A stretch of DNA of 40,501 nucleotides from Lachnospiraceae bacterium (GCA_022763925.1 JALERW010000035.1:1-40501); one strand, 5' to 3'. Positions 27,698-38,075 are shown, numbered from the stretch's first letter. Numbers and translations: made by a program. Notes: a model not told the origin generated them from the sequence alone.

Positions 27698-28600
27698 ATG
27701 AACACAATACGTGAGATCGATCTTCAGAATCAGCAGGATTTCTGGACATATCTGTATATCGAGACGGGAAAAAGCCTGAAAGAAGTATGTGGAAGAGGCG
27801 CTGAAGGTGTAATAAGAGCGGCAGTGCGCAATATGTCAGTAGAAAAGGGGAAAAGGCTGCGGAAAGAGTACGAAGCAGCCGGAATCAAGGCTAATCTCCA
27901 GAATTTGTATGCAGGAGAGAATGCCTGCAGCGCGGACGTAAGAGTCCGCCAGCAGATCCTGAAAGAAGGGGAAGAAATCCGTCTGTGGGAAGTTTATACA
28001 TGTCCTATGGCACTCATTTGGCAGCACGAGGGCTGTAATGATCTGGGCATGTATTACTGTGAAGAAAATCAGAGAGGGCTCGTGGCCGGATTTACAGAGG
28101 GCGCCGGTCAGGTGAACCTGACAAAGAAGCTGACCTGCAGCAGGACAAATGGAACACGGCCGGATAATCACTGCAGATTTTCTGCATATTTTCGTATGGC
28201 GAATACTCCGAAGGAGAAAAGAGACCGCTGCTTTACCGGCTATGGCATTGATGGGCCAAAGGCAGAGATTTCAAAAAAAGATTTCAGAACACTTATGCAG
28301 GAGCAGTGTACTTCGTATATGACCTGGCTTACCAAAGAGGCCGTGGAGGCTTTTGGAGAAGAAGGAAGATGTGCAGTTGCGATCGGACTCAGGAAGCTGG
28401 CAGAACGGATGACAGAGCTTATGCTGTGGCATGCAGAAGCAACCTTGAATGCATGCACCGGAGAGTTTGTTCATCGCAATCTTCCGATCGGACCGGAAGC
28501 AGAGGATGCGCTTTGGGATGGTCCGGGAGCAGAAGAGGCACAGAAGCTGTTCTGCAGAAATTTTCTTGATGTATTAAATAAGAATTTGAAGCTGGGTTAA
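27698..28600 (+). CDS. L-2-amino-thiazoline-4-carboxylate (ATC) hydrolase family protein, copy 1
   Basis: A 300-residue cytoplasmic protein resembling the ATC hydrolase family (Pfam ATC_hydrolase). Characterised members open the ring of L-2-amino-thiazoline-4-carboxylate to N-carbamoyl-L-cysteine. Three cysteines at family-type positions are conspicuous: Cys102 in CPMALIW, Cys121 in YYCEEN and Cys159 in HCRFSAYF. The same pattern is found in the next gene. There is no signal peptide or membrane segment. ATG 27698 follows GGAAGGAAGAG. It lies directly behind the importer ATPases and ahead of a paralogue, an M20 hydrolase and a D-aminoacylase. Family assignment is by recognition of the motif pattern; the actual substrate may differ from ATC. 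Confidence 0.68.
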   Translation: MNTIREIDLQNQQDFWTYLYIETGKSLKEVCGRGAEGVIRAAVRNMSVEKGKRLRKEYEAAGIKANLQNLYAGENACSADVRVRQQILKEGEEIRLWEVYTCPMALIWQHEGCNDLGMYYCEENQRGLVAGFTEGAGQVNLTKKLTCSRTNGTRPDNHCRFSAYFRMANTPKEKRDRCFTGYGIDGPKAEISKKDFRTLMQEQCTSYMTWLTKEAVEAFGEEGRCAVAIGLRKLAERMTELMLWHAEATLNACTGEFVHRNLPIGPEAEDALWDGPGAEEAQKLFCRNFLDVLNKNLKLG

Positions 28601-28612
28601 CGGAGGAAAACT

Positions 28613-29506
28613 ATGTATACATATGAACAGAAATGTATGATGAATCTGGGAGATGCGTATACGCTGCTTTACGGATTTGTCGCAGGAAACATCATTGAAA
28701 CATGCGGTGTGGACGGAGAGGCAGCCGTGAGAGAGGCGACACGACAGTTTGGTTATGACCGCGCGGAAACCACTCGAGCAAAACATCTTGCGGTAAATGC
28801 CAAGATCAATATGCTGAATCTGTTTACGTTATATCATGATCTTCCGGGAGATCCTAGATTTCGAAGGGAACTGCAGGAAATTAAACCCACAGAGAGAGTG
28901 TCACATACCCTTGTATGTCCGATGGCAGATATTTGGAAGGAATATGGGTGGATGAAAATTGGCCGTATATATTGTGAGGAATTTCATCCTGCCTGTTACA
29001 GCCATTATGCGTTTGATCAGTCGCTTGTAAATCTTTCGAAAACCCTGACTCAGGAGGGGGATGAATACTGTGATTTCAATGTGATTCTCCGCCCTCAGGA
29101 TGTGAAGGAAGAATTGCGCCCGATCTGTTTTGAAGAATATGACCCAGACTATCAGAAGCCGGATTTTCCGGAGCAGGAAGTGAACGGCAAGAAAGGTTTT
29201 GCTCTCCTTTCCATCAAATTATACTATTATCTGTTGAAATATGCCCAGGAATATTTGGGAGATGCAGGAAGAGATGCGGTCCGGGGCGGCCTTGAGAATT
29301 TTGCAGATGCTATGGCAGAATTGCTGAAAAAGCGTGCAGGCCGGGATATGTATGAAATAAATGCGGTATATATCAGCGAGAACCTTCCGTTGGAGCTTGA
29401 TTCTGTCAGAGACATGGGGATATGGGATTCGTATAGTGCATATGAATCAAGAGAGTTAATGCAGGAGGCCTGCAGTGATAAGATGCGGAAGCTTCTTGGT
29501 ATATAG
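28613..29506 (+). CDS. ATC hydrolase family protein, copy 2
   Basis: A 297-residue paralogue of the preceding protein. The signature residues fall at the same or nearly the same positions: Cys102 in VCPMADIW, Cys121 in IYCEEF and Cys153 in EYCDFNVIL. Outside these blocks the two proteins differ widely, so the duplication is old. They may form a mixed complex or act on different substrates or stereoisomers. CGGAGGAAAA precedes ATG 28613, 12 bases after the upstream stop. The function is inferred from family only. Confidence 0.68.
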   Translation: MYTYEQKCMMNLGDAYTLLYGFVAGNIIETCGVDGEAAVREATRQFGYDRAETTRAKHLAVNAKINMLNLFTLYHDLPGDPRFRRELQEIKPTERVSHTLVCPMADIWKEYGWMKIGRIYCEEFHPACYSHYAFDQSLVNLSKTLTQEGDEYCDFNVILRPQDVKEELRPICFEEYDPDYQKPDFPEQEVNGKKGFALLSIKLYYYLLKYAQEYLGDAGRDAVRGGLENFADAMAELLKKRAGRDMYEINAVYISENLPLELDSVRDMGIWDSYSAYESRELMQEACSDKMRKLLGI

Positions 29507-29519
29507 CAGGAGAGACAAA

Positions 29520-30614
29520 ATGGATGGTCAGGTAGAAAAAATTCTTGAACTTACAGCACAGATGATCCGTAATCGGGCATATACGGCACATGGAGCTAAT
29601 GCCAATGCGGAACTGGCGGCGGAATATTTAAGCAAAAACGGTCTGGCTGTGGAGATAATTGAAAATAATGGGCATAAGATGGTAATTTCAAAGCTCGGAA
29701 GTGGTTCCGGAGTGCTGATTCTGAACGGACATCTGGATGTTGTGGAAGGACGTGAAGAACAGTATGAACCTTATGTGGAGGGAGACCGTTTTTTTGGGCG
29801 CGGGACCTATGATATGCTCGCGTCCTGCGCTGTTATGCTGGTATTGATGACTGAGCTTGCAAAAAATCCGCCGCATATAAGAGTCTGTCTGACATTGTCG
29901 ACAACAGAGGAAACCGATGGAGAAGCATGTACGGGTTATATGCTGGATCACGGTGTGACGGGTGACTTCGGAATCTGCGGGGAACCGACGAATCTGGCAG
30001 TATCTGTAATGTCCAAAGGTGTATTTCGGTTTCGGAGCAATATCAGGGGACATGCCGCTCATTCCAGCAGACCGTGGCAGGGAGAAAATGCACTTCTTAA
30101 GGCGGTTGACATTTACAGAAAGATAGAACAGCTTCCCTTCGCAAAGCGAAGCAATGCCTATTTTGAGCAGGCATCCGTGAATCTGTCCAGGCTCAGCGGA
30201 GGAACTGTGATGAATCAGGTGCCGGAGGATGCGGAAATGGTGATCGATATCCGTTACCTTCCCGGGGAAGATACGAATGCAATGCTTCAGGAGATTCAGG
30301 CTCTTGATCAGGATATGAAGCTGGACCTGATGCTCTGTAAGCCTGCTGTTGTCATTGAGGAGGATGATGTTCTTCTGAATTGCCTGACGGATGCTGTGGC
30401 TGAGGCTTCGAACAGGGATTGCGTGCGCATTGGACAGCATGGGGCCGCGGACACGATGTTCTTTCAGGAACATGGGATACCGTCTGTGGAATTTGGTCCA
30501 TGCGGCTATGGACATCATGGCCCGCAGGAATATGTCGAAATATCTTCTCTTCCGATATATATGAATTGTATAAAAGGTATGATACGTAAAATGGAGGCTT
30601 TGCCAAATGATTGA
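29520..30614 (+). CDS. M20-family metallopeptidase (ArgE/DapE-like deacylase)
   Basis: A 364-residue di-zinc hydrolase that typically releases amino acids from N-acyl, N-carbamoyl or dipeptide substrates. Metal-site residues are visible: His71 in NGHLDV, Asp98 in GRGTYDM, Glu130/Glu131 in TEETDG, Glu155 in GEPTN and a late His in GYGHHGPQEY. The dimerisation domain lies between about 170 and 275. The frame is open to 29475 inside the upstream gene, but ATG 29520 follows CAGGAGAG and gives a normal N-terminus. It overlaps the D-aminoacylase gene by eight bases. In the known ATC pathway the second enzyme is an N-carbamoyl-L-cysteine amidohydrolase related to M20 enzymes. This gene could fill that role, an inference. 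Confidence 0.85.
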   Translation: MDGQVEKILELTAQMIRNRAYTAHGANANAELAAEYLSKNGLAVEIIENNGHKMVISKLGSGSGVLILNGHLDVVEGREEQYEPYVEGDRFFGRGTYDMLASCAVMLVLMTELAKNPPHIRVCLTLSTTEETDGEACTGYMLDHGVTGDFGICGEPTNLAVSVMSKGVFRFRSNIRGHAAHSSRPWQGENALLKAVDIYRKIEQLPFAKRSNAYFEQASVNLSRLSGGTVMNQVPEDAEMVIDIRYLPGEDTNAMLQEIQALDQDMKLDLMLCKPAVVIEEDDVLLNCLTDAVAEASNRDCVRIGQHGAADTMFFQEHGIPSVEFGPCGYGHHGPQEYVEISSLPIYMNCIKGMIRKMEALPND

Positions 30615-32205
30615 TGTTCTTATTAAAAATGGAACGGTAATAGACGGAACGGGGGCAGAAGCCGAAAAGGCAGACATTGCGATAAAGGACGGAAGGATCG
30701 TCCGAATCGCAGCCAATATCACCGATGATTCGCTGCGGGTCATAGATGCCGGGGGTCAGTATGTATCCCCCGGCTTTGTTGATTCCCACTGCCATACAGA
30801 TACGTATGCGGCCTTTGTTCCGGATGCGGAGGCAAAATTAATGCAGGGAGTCACCACAGATGTATGCGGTCTGTGCGGAGAATGTCAGGCACCGGTAGGG
30901 GCAGGACACCTGAAAGAATACAGAGAACGAATGCCCTATCAGATAAAAGGTGCACCGGAGCTGATGCCCCGGACGTTTCAGGATTATATGGATCAGATCA
31001 ACCGCCAGGGAAACACTACCAACATGGCAGCTTTTGTTGGAAACAGCGCCCTTCGCATCGCGGCGGCAGGGTATGAAGACCGCCGCCTGACTGCAAAAGA
31101 AATGGATGTTATGAAAGGCATGCTTAAGGAAAGCATGGAAGCAGGTGCCTTTGGCCTTTCTACCGGACTTACTTATGTGCCGAGCTGCTTTGCAGATACA
31201 GAGGAATTGATCGAACTTAGCAGGGCGATGGCTCCATATGGGGGAATCTATAATTCTCATATGAGAAATGAAAGTGATCAGATACTGGATTCCATTCGTG
31301 AAGTGATTGAGATCGCAGAAAAAAGCGGATGCCGGGGACATGTTTCTCATCTGAAGGTGACGGGAAAGAAAAATCATGGAAGAGCGGAGGAATGTCTGGA
31401 GCTGATACACCGGGCCAATGAAAGAGGGGTTCCGGTAACCTTTGATGTTTATCCATACACGGCCGGCTCCTGCAGCTTCAAAACGCTGCTTCCTCCTGCC
31501 ATGCTGGAAAAAGGAGTAGAGAATTTTTCGGATATCACATCAAGGAAGGAACTGCTGAAAGAACTGAAGGAAGGACTGAGACGTTCTGATTGGGATAATA
31601 TGTATCTGAACTATGGCGCCGATGCGATTCGTGTATCTGCCGCCTGCGGCCTGGAGGAATATGAGGGACATACCCTTTCGGAAATTGCAGAAAAGAAAGG
31701 AATATCCCATGAAGAGGCAATACTTCTCGTGCTTCAGGAAACAAGAGGGCAGGCATCCATGATATATGAAGCGGCATGTGAAACGGATTTGAAAATCTTT
31801 ATGAAAGATCCGCTCTGCATGCTTGGAACAGATGCTTTTGCAAGAAAATATACCGGGTTTACAGCAGAAGGAAAACCACATCCCAGAAATTACGGGGCAT
31901 TTCCCCGGTATCTGGAACATTATATTTTGATGGAAAAGCTTCTTCCCGTAGAAGAGGCTGTGCGTAAAATGACCGCCCTGCCGGCAGAGGTATTTGGGCT
32001 CGGAAACCGGGGAATCCTCAGGGAAGGCGCAGCAGCAGAGATTACGGTATGGGATCCGGCTGCGATCCGTGAGACCGGAAGTTATATGGAGCCATGGAAA
32101 CAGCCGCAGGGAATATCCTGTGTTTTGGTGGGTGGAGAGCTTGCTGTAGACGATGGGGTATTTTGTGATATCCGCCGGGGCAGAATGCTGAAAAAGGAAC
32201 AGTAA
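30607..32205 (+). CDS. N-acyl-D-amino-acid deacylase (D-aminoacylase), amidohydrolase superfamily
   Basis: A 532-residue metal-dependent amidohydrolase that releases D-amino acids from N-acyl derivatives. The small N-terminal beta domain starts MIDVLIKNGTVIDGTG. The metal motif DSHCHTD places His61 and His63, and Cys90 in GLCGE matches the metal-ligand Cys of D-aminoacylases. Further ligands are in NSHMRNE and VSHLK, and a catalytic-type Asp is in GTDAFARKYTG. ATG 30607 overlaps the upstream M20 gene by eight bases, so the two are probably translationally coupled. It is the last gene of the operon and is followed by a terminator. Acting with an M20 enzyme it would allow use of both D- and L-configured substrates. 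Confidence 0.85.
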   Translation: MIDVLIKNGTVIDGTGAEAEKADIAIKDGRIVRIAANITDDSLRVIDAGGQYVSPGFVDSHCHTDTYAAFVPDAEAKLMQGVTTDVCGLCGECQAPVGAGHLKEYRERMPYQIKGAPELMPRTFQDYMDQINRQGNTTNMAAFVGNSALRIAAAGYEDRRLTAKEMDVMKGMLKESMEAGAFGLSTGLTYVPSCFADTEELIELSRAMAPYGGIYNSHMRNESDQILDSIREVIEIAEKSGCRGHVSHLKVTGKKNHGRAEECLELIHRANERGVPVTFDVYPYTAGSCSFKTLLPPAMLEKGVENFSDITSRKELLKELKEGLRRSDWDNMYLNYGADAIRVSAACGLEEYEGHTLSEIAEKKGISHEEAILLVLQETRGQASMIYEAACETDLKIFMKDPLCMLGTDAFARKYTGFTAEGKPHPRNYGAFPRYLEHYILMEKLLPVEEAVRKMTALPAEVFGLGNRGILREGAAAEITVWDPAAIRETGSYMEPWKQPQGISCVLVGGELAVDDGVFCDIRRGRMLKKEQ

Positions 32206-32208
32206 ACA

Positions 32209-32258
32209 AAAAGCAACATAACATGGAAGGCCTGAACCGACCGTGATGTGTTGCTTTT
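32209..32258. terminator. Bidirectional terminator between the hydrolase operon and the LysR gene
   Basis: AAAAGCAACA (32209-32218) pairs perfectly with TGTTGCTTTT (32249-32258), with A-rich and T-rich flanks on both strands. The loop is long (about 26 bases after two extra pairs). It suits the convergent genes on either side. Confidence 0.7.
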
Positions 32259-32264
32259 ATTATA

Positions 32265-33218
32265 TCAGGACTTTTTATATTGTGCGGCGTATCTGGCAGA
32301 TTCGGGGAATTTGCGTCCGAGAATTTCCATACATTCTATGGCCAGCTTGCCCGGCGGGTTATCTCTGTTAATGATCCATCCGATTTTTGAATGGATCGTG
32401 CAGTCCTTTAACAGGAGTGTACGTGTAACATGTGCAGGACAGCCGGATGGATAATATTCATTATAATAGGAATTCAGAAAATACGCATCCGTGTCATCCA
32501 GTGTTTCATAGATCGCAGCCCGTGAAGAAGTAACGATCCTGTTCTTTGTCGCCGGAAGGTGCAGCCTTTTGTAAATATCCGCATAGGGTCCCGAGTCCAG
32601 ATGCTCATACATGACAGCCGGATATGGAGCCAGAAGCTCCGGATCAATGGATTCTTCCGGATATGTGAAGAGAGGATGCGTGGGTCCGATCGTAATACCG
32701 ATGTTGAGTGTTGTGATCGGAAGAAAATCCAGGTGGAGAGTGTCAAACTGCCGGGACATGAGAGAGTCATAGCAGTCCCAGATACGGAGCAGGCCAATCT
32801 CGGCAATATTGCGGGACACCATGGACATGATCTCATTTCCGAAGGCATCATACTGCTTTATATGAATTCCTTCATTTTTGTATCTATGGTAAAGCTCAGA
32901 ACAGATATTATTTATAAAATAAAAGCCATTGGATGCTATGGAAAAGGCATGTCCGTAGGAGGTGTTTTTTTCGATCATATCATCCAACTGCTTCAGCTGA
33001 TGATGAATAGGAATAATGTAATTCAGAAATGTATGCCCGAAGGGAGTCGGGGTTACACCTTTGGGGGAACGGATGAAAATATCTCTTCCCAGTTCCGCTT
33101 CCAGATTTCGTATGGAGGTGGAAAGAACAGACTGAGAGGTAAAGAGATTGGCGGCAGCCTTGTTGATTGTACCGCATTTGTTAACTTCGATAACATAGTT
33201 CAGCTGGTTTAAGGTCAT
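32265..33218 (-). CDS. LysR-family transcriptional regulator
   Basis: A 317-residue regulator. The N-terminal winged helix-turn-helix is clear (INKAAANLFTSQSVLSTSIRNL, in two parts, about residues 18-40). The C-terminal co-inducer domain follows. The frame opens at 33224, but the GGAGG seven bases before ATG 33218 fits that start better. It faces the hydrolase operon tail to tail rather than being divergent from its promoter, so its link to that operon is positional only. It has its own promoter and is divergent from rpsL. Confidence 0.85.
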   Translation of the reverse strand: MTLNQLNYVIEVNKCGTINKAAANLFTSQSVLSTSIRNLEAELGRDIFIRSPKGVTPTPFGHTFLNYIIPIHHQLKQLDDMIEKNTSYGHAFSIASNGFYFINNICSELYHRYKNEGIHIKQYDAFGNEIMSMVSRNIAEIGLLRIWDCYDSLMSRQFDTLHLDFLPITTLNIGITIGPTHPLFTYPEESIDPELLAPYPAVMYEHLDSGPYADIYKRLHLPATKNRIVTSSRAAIYETLDDTDAYFLNSYYNEYYPSGCPAHVTRTLLLKDCTIHSKIGWIINRDNPPGKLAIECMEILGRKFPESARYAAQYKKS

Positions 33219-33251
33219 ACTCATTCCTCCTTATTCTATTCTTTTAACGTA

Positions 33252-33280
33252 AGTTTAGCACGAATAAAAACGAAAGACAA
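33252..33280 (-). promoter_or_regulatory. Promoter of the LysR gene
   Basis: On the minus strand TTGTCT (33275-33280), a 17-base spacer, then TAAACT (33252-33257) preceded by TGC, an extended -10. About 30 bases before the start codon. Confidence 0.5.
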
Positions 33281-33318
33281 GAGGAGCAGATTTTAACAAT
33301 AGAATAATAAAAAAGACC

Positions 33319-33347
33319 TTGACAAGATTTTGTCGGGTCCGTATAAT
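33319..33347 (+). promoter_or_regulatory. Promoter of the rpsL-rpsG-fusA operon (consensus)
   Basis: TTGACA (33319-33324), exactly 17 bases, then TATAAT (33342-33347): a perfect consensus promoter. The leader is about 115 bases and holds small hairpins: one around GCATG/CATG near 33368-33384, ATTCAG/CTGAAT (33391-33396 with 33403-33408) and GCAGG/CCTGC (33429-33433 with 33438-33442). Confidence 0.92.
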
Positions 33348-33469
33348 AATTTAGTGTGCGTGAGAATGCATGTTTTTCATGTGCGCATAAATTCAGCAAA
33401 GACTGAATCAGCAGCCGTGTCAACGGAAGCAGGATGCCCTGCGACTGAATATTACAGGAGGTGAACAGG

Positions 33470-33892
33470 ATGCCCACATTTAATCAGTTAGTTAGAAAAG
33501 GAAGAGAGACATCTGTAAAAAAATCTACAGCACCGGCTCTGTTAAAGAGCTATAACTCTTTAAAGAAAAAAGCTACGGATTCCAATTCTCCGCAGAAGAG
33601 AGGCGTTTGTACAGCTGTTAAGACTGCTACACCGAAGAAGCCTAACTCTGCACTGAGAAAGATCGCCAGAGTACGTCTTTCCAACGGAATCGAAGTAACA
33701 AGCTATATTCCGGGAGAAGGTCATAACCTTCAGGAGCACAGCGTTGTTCTGATCCGTGGAGGAAGAGTAAAGGATTTACCTGGTACCAGATACCACATCG
33801 TAAGAGGTACTCTTGATACCGCAGGCGTTGCAAAGAGAAGACAGGCTCGTTCCAAATACGGCGCAAAGAGACCGAAAGACGCCAAGAAATAA
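33470..33892 (+). CDS. rpsL: 30S ribosomal protein S12
   Basis: A 140-residue decoding-centre protein. The conserved segments [17 protein letters not shown] and [17 protein letters not shown] are present. The lysines that are changed in streptomycin-resistant mutants are unaltered. The frame opens at 33461, but ATG 33470 follows AGGAGGTGAAC and gives the standard [12 protein letters not shown] start. It is the first gene of the str operon and is driven by a consensus promoter. Confidence 0.97.
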   Translation: MPTFNQLVRKGRETSVKKSTAPALLKSYNSLKKKATDSNSPQKRGVCTAVKTATPKKPNSALRKIARVRLSNGIEVTSYIPGEGHNLQEHSVVLIRGGRVKDLPGTRYHIVRGTLDTAGVAKRRQARSKYGAKRPKDAKK

Positions 33893-34045
33893 TAAAGTAA
33901 CCGAAGTTTTTTCGTATCACAAACAGAACTATGATTAGTGCGGTGATCCTGATATTGCCCTGACGGCTGCGGGTTTAATAGATAAAGGCTTACGCGCGCG
34001 AACACAGAAAGACACATGTGAGTACCGAAGATTTAATTCAGGAGA

Positions 34046-34561
<516 letters not shown>

Positions 34562-34599
34562 TCGTCGTTTGCTATTGATATAATAAGGAGGAAAATCCC

Positions 34600-36714
34600 T
34601 TGGCTGGTAGAGAATATCCGTTAGAAAGAACCAGAAATATAGGTATTATGGCTCATATCGATGCAGGTAAGACTACATTGACCGAGCGTATCTTATATTA
34701 TACTGGTATTAACTACAAAATTGGTGATACCCATGAAGGTACTGCTACCATGGACTGGATGGAGCAGGAGCAGGAAAGAGGTATCACAATTACTTCAGCC
34801 GCAACGACCTGCCACTGGACGGAGCAGGACCATGCAAAGACAAAGCCGGGCGCTTTGGAGCATCGTATCAATATCATTGATACCCCTGGACACGTTGACT
34901 TTACCGTTGAGGTAGAGCGTTCTCTGCGTGTGCTTGACGGCGCTGTTGGTGTTTTCTGTGCAAAGGGCGGTGTAGAACCTCAGTCCGAAAATGTATGGCG
35001 TCAGGCTGACACCTACAATGTACCCCGTATGGCATTCATCAATAAGATGGATATCCTGGGTGCAGATTTCTATAATGCAGTAGAGCAGATCAAGACCAGA
35101 CTGGGTAAGAATGCGATCCCGGTACAGCTGCCGATCGGCAAGGAAGATGAGTTCAAAGGAATCATCGACCTGTTTGAGATGGAAGCATATATCTACAATG
35201 ATGATAAGGGTGATGACATCACCATCTGCGAGATCCCGGAGGATATGAAGGATGACGCAGAGCTTTATCGTACCGATATGATCGAGAAGATCTGCGAGCT
35301 GGATGATGATCTGATGATGCAGTATCTGGAAGGGGAAGAGCCGACTACAGAACAGCTGAAGGCCGCTCTTAGAAAGGGTACCTGTGAGTGTACCGCTGTT
35401 CCGGTATGCTGTGGTTCCGCATACAGAAACAAGGGTGTTCAGAAGCTTCTGGATGCGATCCTTGAATATATGCCTGCTCCGACTGATATCCCGTCCATTA
35501 AGGGTGTGGATATGGACGGCAACGAGGTTGAGAGACATTCCTCTGATGAGGAGCCTTTCTCCGCTCTGGCATTCAAGATCATGGCTGACCCGTTCGTAGG
35601 TAAGCTGGCATTCTTCCGTGTATATTCCGGAACTATGAATGCAGGCTCCTATGTGCTCAACGCAACAAAGGGCAAGAAGGAGCGTGTGGGGCGTATCCTT
35701 CAGATGCATGCGAATAAGAGAACAGAGCTTGACAAGGTGTATTCCGGAGATATCGCTGCGGCGGTAGGATTTAAGGTTACGACCACCGGTGATACGATCT
35801 GTGATGAACAGCATCCGGTAATCCTTGAGTCCATGGAGTTCCCGGAGCCGGTTATCGAGCTGGCGATCGAGCCCAAGACCAAGGCAGGCCAGGGCAAGCT
35901 TGGCGAAGCACTTGCAAAGCTGGCTGAGGAGGATCCGACCTTCCGTGCGCATACCGATCAGGAGACCGGCCAGACCATCATTGCAGGTATGGGTGAGCTT
36001 CATCTGGAGATCATCGTAGACAGACTTCTGCGTGAGTTCAAGGTTGAGGCAAATGTTGGTGCTCCTCAGGTTGCATACAAAGAAACCTTTACCAAGGCTG
36101 TGGAAGTTGACAGCAAGTATGCGAAGCAGTCCGGCGGACGTGGTCAGTACGGTCACTGTAAAGTTCGCTTCGAGCCCATGGATCCCAATGGGGAAGAGAC
36201 CTTCAAGTTCGAATCCACCGTTGTCGGAGGAGCAATTCCGAAGGAATACATTCCGGCAGTCGGCGAAGGTATCGAGGAGGCTACCAAGGCAGGTATTCTT
36301 GCAGGATTCCCGGTACTGGGTGTACACGCAACCGTATACGATGGTTCTTACCATGAGGTAGACTCCAGTGAGATGGCATTCCATATCGCAGGTTCCCTGG
36401 CATTCAAGGATGCAATGTCCAAGGCAAATCCGGTGCTGCTTGAGCCTATCATGAAGGTGGAAGTATCCATGCCGGAAGAGTATATGGGTGACGTTATCGG
36501 CGACATCAATGCAAGACGCGGACGTATTGAAGGTATGGAAGACGTCGGAGGCGGAAAGATGGTTAAGGGATATGTTCCGCTGGCAGAGATGTTCGGTTAT
36601 GCGACAGACCTCCGTTCCAAAACACAGGGACGCGGTAACTACTCCATGTTCTTTGAAAAATATGAGCAGGTACCGAAGAGTGTTCAGGAGAAGGTAATCA
36701 GCGCAAAAAAATAA
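34600..36714 (+). CDS. fusA: Elongation factor G
   Basis: A 704-residue translational GTPase that drives translocation and helps recycle ribosomes. The P-loop AHIDAGKT (18-25), switch/G3 DTPGHVDF and G4 NKMD are intact, followed by the usual domains II-V with RGQYGHCKV and [12 protein letters not shown]. The start is TTG 34600, eight bases after AAGGAGG; the first in-frame ATG is well inside the GTPase domain, so the TTG start is firm. It is co-transcribed with rpsL and rpsG. Confidence 0.97.
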   Translation: MAGREYPLERTRNIGIMAHIDAGKTTLTERILYYTGINYKIGDTHEGTATMDWMEQEQERGITITSAATTCHWTEQDHAKTKPGALEHRINIIDTPGHVDFTVEVERSLRVLDGAVGVFCAKGGVEPQSENVWRQADTYNVPRMAFINKMDILGADFYNAVEQIKTRLGKNAIPVQLPIGKEDEFKGIIDLFEMEAYIYNDDKGDDITICEIPEDMKDDAELYRTDMIEKICELDDDLMMQYLEGEEPTTEQLKAALRKGTCECTAVPVCCGSAYRNKGVQKLLDAILEYMPAPTDIPSIKGVDMDGNEVERHSSDEEPFSALAFKIMADPFVGKLAFFRVYSGTMNAGSYVLNATKGKKERVGRILQMHANKRTELDKVYSGDIAAAVGFKVTTTGDTICDEQHPVILESMEFPEPVIELAIEPKTKAGQGKLGEALAKLAEEDPTFRAHTDQETGQTIIAGMGELHLEIIVDRLLREFKVEANVGAPQVAYKETFTKAVEVDSKYAKQSGGRGQYGHCKVRFEPMDPNGEETFKFESTVVGGAIPKEYIPAVGEGIEEATKAGILAGFPVLGVHATVYDGSYHEVDSSEMAFHIAGSLAFKDAMSKANPVLLEPIMKVEVSMPEEYMGDVIGDINARRGRIEGMEDVGGGKMVKGYVPLAEMFGYATDLRSKTQGRGNYSMFFEKYEQVPKSVQEKVISAKK

Positions 36715-36732
36715 TTATTCAGTAAAATAGGC

Positions 36733-36761
36733 TTGAAAATATAGAGGATTTGAAATATAAT
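36733..36761 (+). promoter_or_regulatory. Promoter of tuf
   Basis: TTGAAA (36733-36738), 17 bases, then a perfect TATAAT (36756-36761), 85 bases before the tuf start. tuf can therefore be made independently of the str operon. Confidence 0.75.
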
Positions 36762-36846
36762 CAAAGATAGCCTGATGTGAAAAATAGAAACAAAAATCAT
36801 TAAAAATGCCCAAAGGCGATATGTTATTTAAGGAGGACGTTTAAAA

Positions 36847-38034
36847 ATGGCTAAAGCTAAATTTGACAGAAGCAAACCGCACTGCAATATCGGTACCATC
36901 GGACACGTTGACCATGGTAAGACTACTTTAACAGCTGCTATCACCAAGGTTCTGGCTGAGAGAGTTGCAGGTAACACAGCTACAGATTTCGAGAACATTG
37001 ATAAGGCTCCGGAAGAGAGAGAGCGTGGTATCACAATCTCTACCGCTCACGTTGAGTACTCCACAGAGCACAGACATTATGCACACGTTGACTGCCCTGG
37101 TCATGCTGACTATGTTAAGAACATGATCACCGGTGCTGCTCAGATGGACGGCGCTATCCTTGTTGTTGCTGCTACCGATGGTGTTATGGCTCAGACAAAG
37201 GAGCACATCCTTCTGTCCCGTCAGGTAGGTGTACCTTACATCGTAGTATTCCTGAACAAGTGTGATATGGTTGACGACGAAGAGCTCATCGAGCTGGTTG
37301 AGATGGAAGTTACCGAGCAGCTGGAAGAGTACGGCTTCAATGACTGCCCGATCATCAAGGGTTCCGCTCTGAAGGCTCTGGAAGATCCGAGCAGCGAGTG
37401 GGGAGACAAGATCATGGAGCTCATGGATACCGTTGACAGCTATATCCCGGATCCTCAGCGTGCAACAGATCAGCCTTTCCTGATGCCTGTAGAGGATGTA
37501 TTCACTATCACAGGCCGTGGTACTGTTGCTACCGGTAGAGTAGAGCGTGGTACTCTGCACCTCAATGAGGAAGTAGAGATCATCGGAATCAAGGAAGAGA
37601 CCCGTAAGACCGTTGTAACCGGTATCGAGATGTTCCGTAAGCTGCTTGACGAGGCTCAGGCTGGTGATAACATCGGTGCACTGCTTCGTGGTGTTCAGAG
37701 AACTGAAATCGAAAGAGGACAGGTTCTTGCAAAACCCGGCAGCGTTAAGTGCCATAAGAAATTTACTGCTCAGGTTTACGTTCTGACCAAGGATGAGGGT
37801 GGACGTCATACTCCTTTCTTCAACAACTACAGACCTCAGTTCTACTTCAGAACAACTGACGTTACAGGCGTTATCAATTTACCGGAAGGCACCGAGATGT
37901 GCATGCCTGGTGATAACGTAGAGATGACCATCGAGCTGATCCATCCGATCGCTATGGAGCAGGGTCTTACTTTCGCTATCCGTGAAGGTGGACGTACTGT
38001 TGGATCAGGCCGTGTAGCTACCGTTATTGAATAA
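36847..38034 (+). CDS. tuf: Elongation factor Tu
   Basis: A 395-residue GTPase that delivers aminoacyl-tRNA to the ribosome. G1 GHVDHGKT (19-26), G3 DCPGH, G4 NKCD and the two beta-barrel domains are complete and of standard length. AAGGAGGAC precedes ATG 36847. It lies 132 bases after fusA with its own promoter. A GC-rich hairpin follows the stop codon. Confidence 0.98.
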   Translation: MAKAKFDRSKPHCNIGTIGHVDHGKTTLTAAITKVLAERVAGNTATDFENIDKAPEERERGITISTAHVEYSTEHRHYAHVDCPGHADYVKNMITGAAQMDGAILVVAATDGVMAQTKEHILLSRQVGVPYIVVFLNKCDMVDDEELIELVEMEVTEQLEEYGFNDCPIIKGSALKALEDPSSEWGDKIMELMDTVDSYIPDPQRATDQPFLMPVEDVFTITGRGTVATGRVERGTLHLNEEVEIIGIKEETRKTVVTGIEMFRKLLDEAQAGDNIGALLRGVQRTEIERGQVLAKPGSVKCHKKFTAQVYVLTKDEGGRHTPFFNNYRPQFYFRTTDVTGVINLPEGTEMCMPGDNVEMTIELIHPIAMEQGLTFAIREGGRTVGSGRVATVIE

Positions 38035-38050
38035 TCTTTATATTTCTTTT

Positions 38051-38075
38051 CAGCCCTCTGGATCCCAGAGGGCTG
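38051..38075 (+). terminator. Terminator-like hairpin after tuf
   Basis: A perfect 11-bp stem, CAGCCCTCTGG (38051-38061) with CCAGAGGGCTG (38065-38075), and a 3-base loop. The T-run after it is poor, but its place after tuf supports transcript end formation. Confidence 0.65.

Noticed and set aside
34795..36384. A 529-codon minus-strand frame opposite fusA
   Set aside because: A shadow of fusA codon usage; similar antisense frames occur opposite rpoB, rpoC and tuf.
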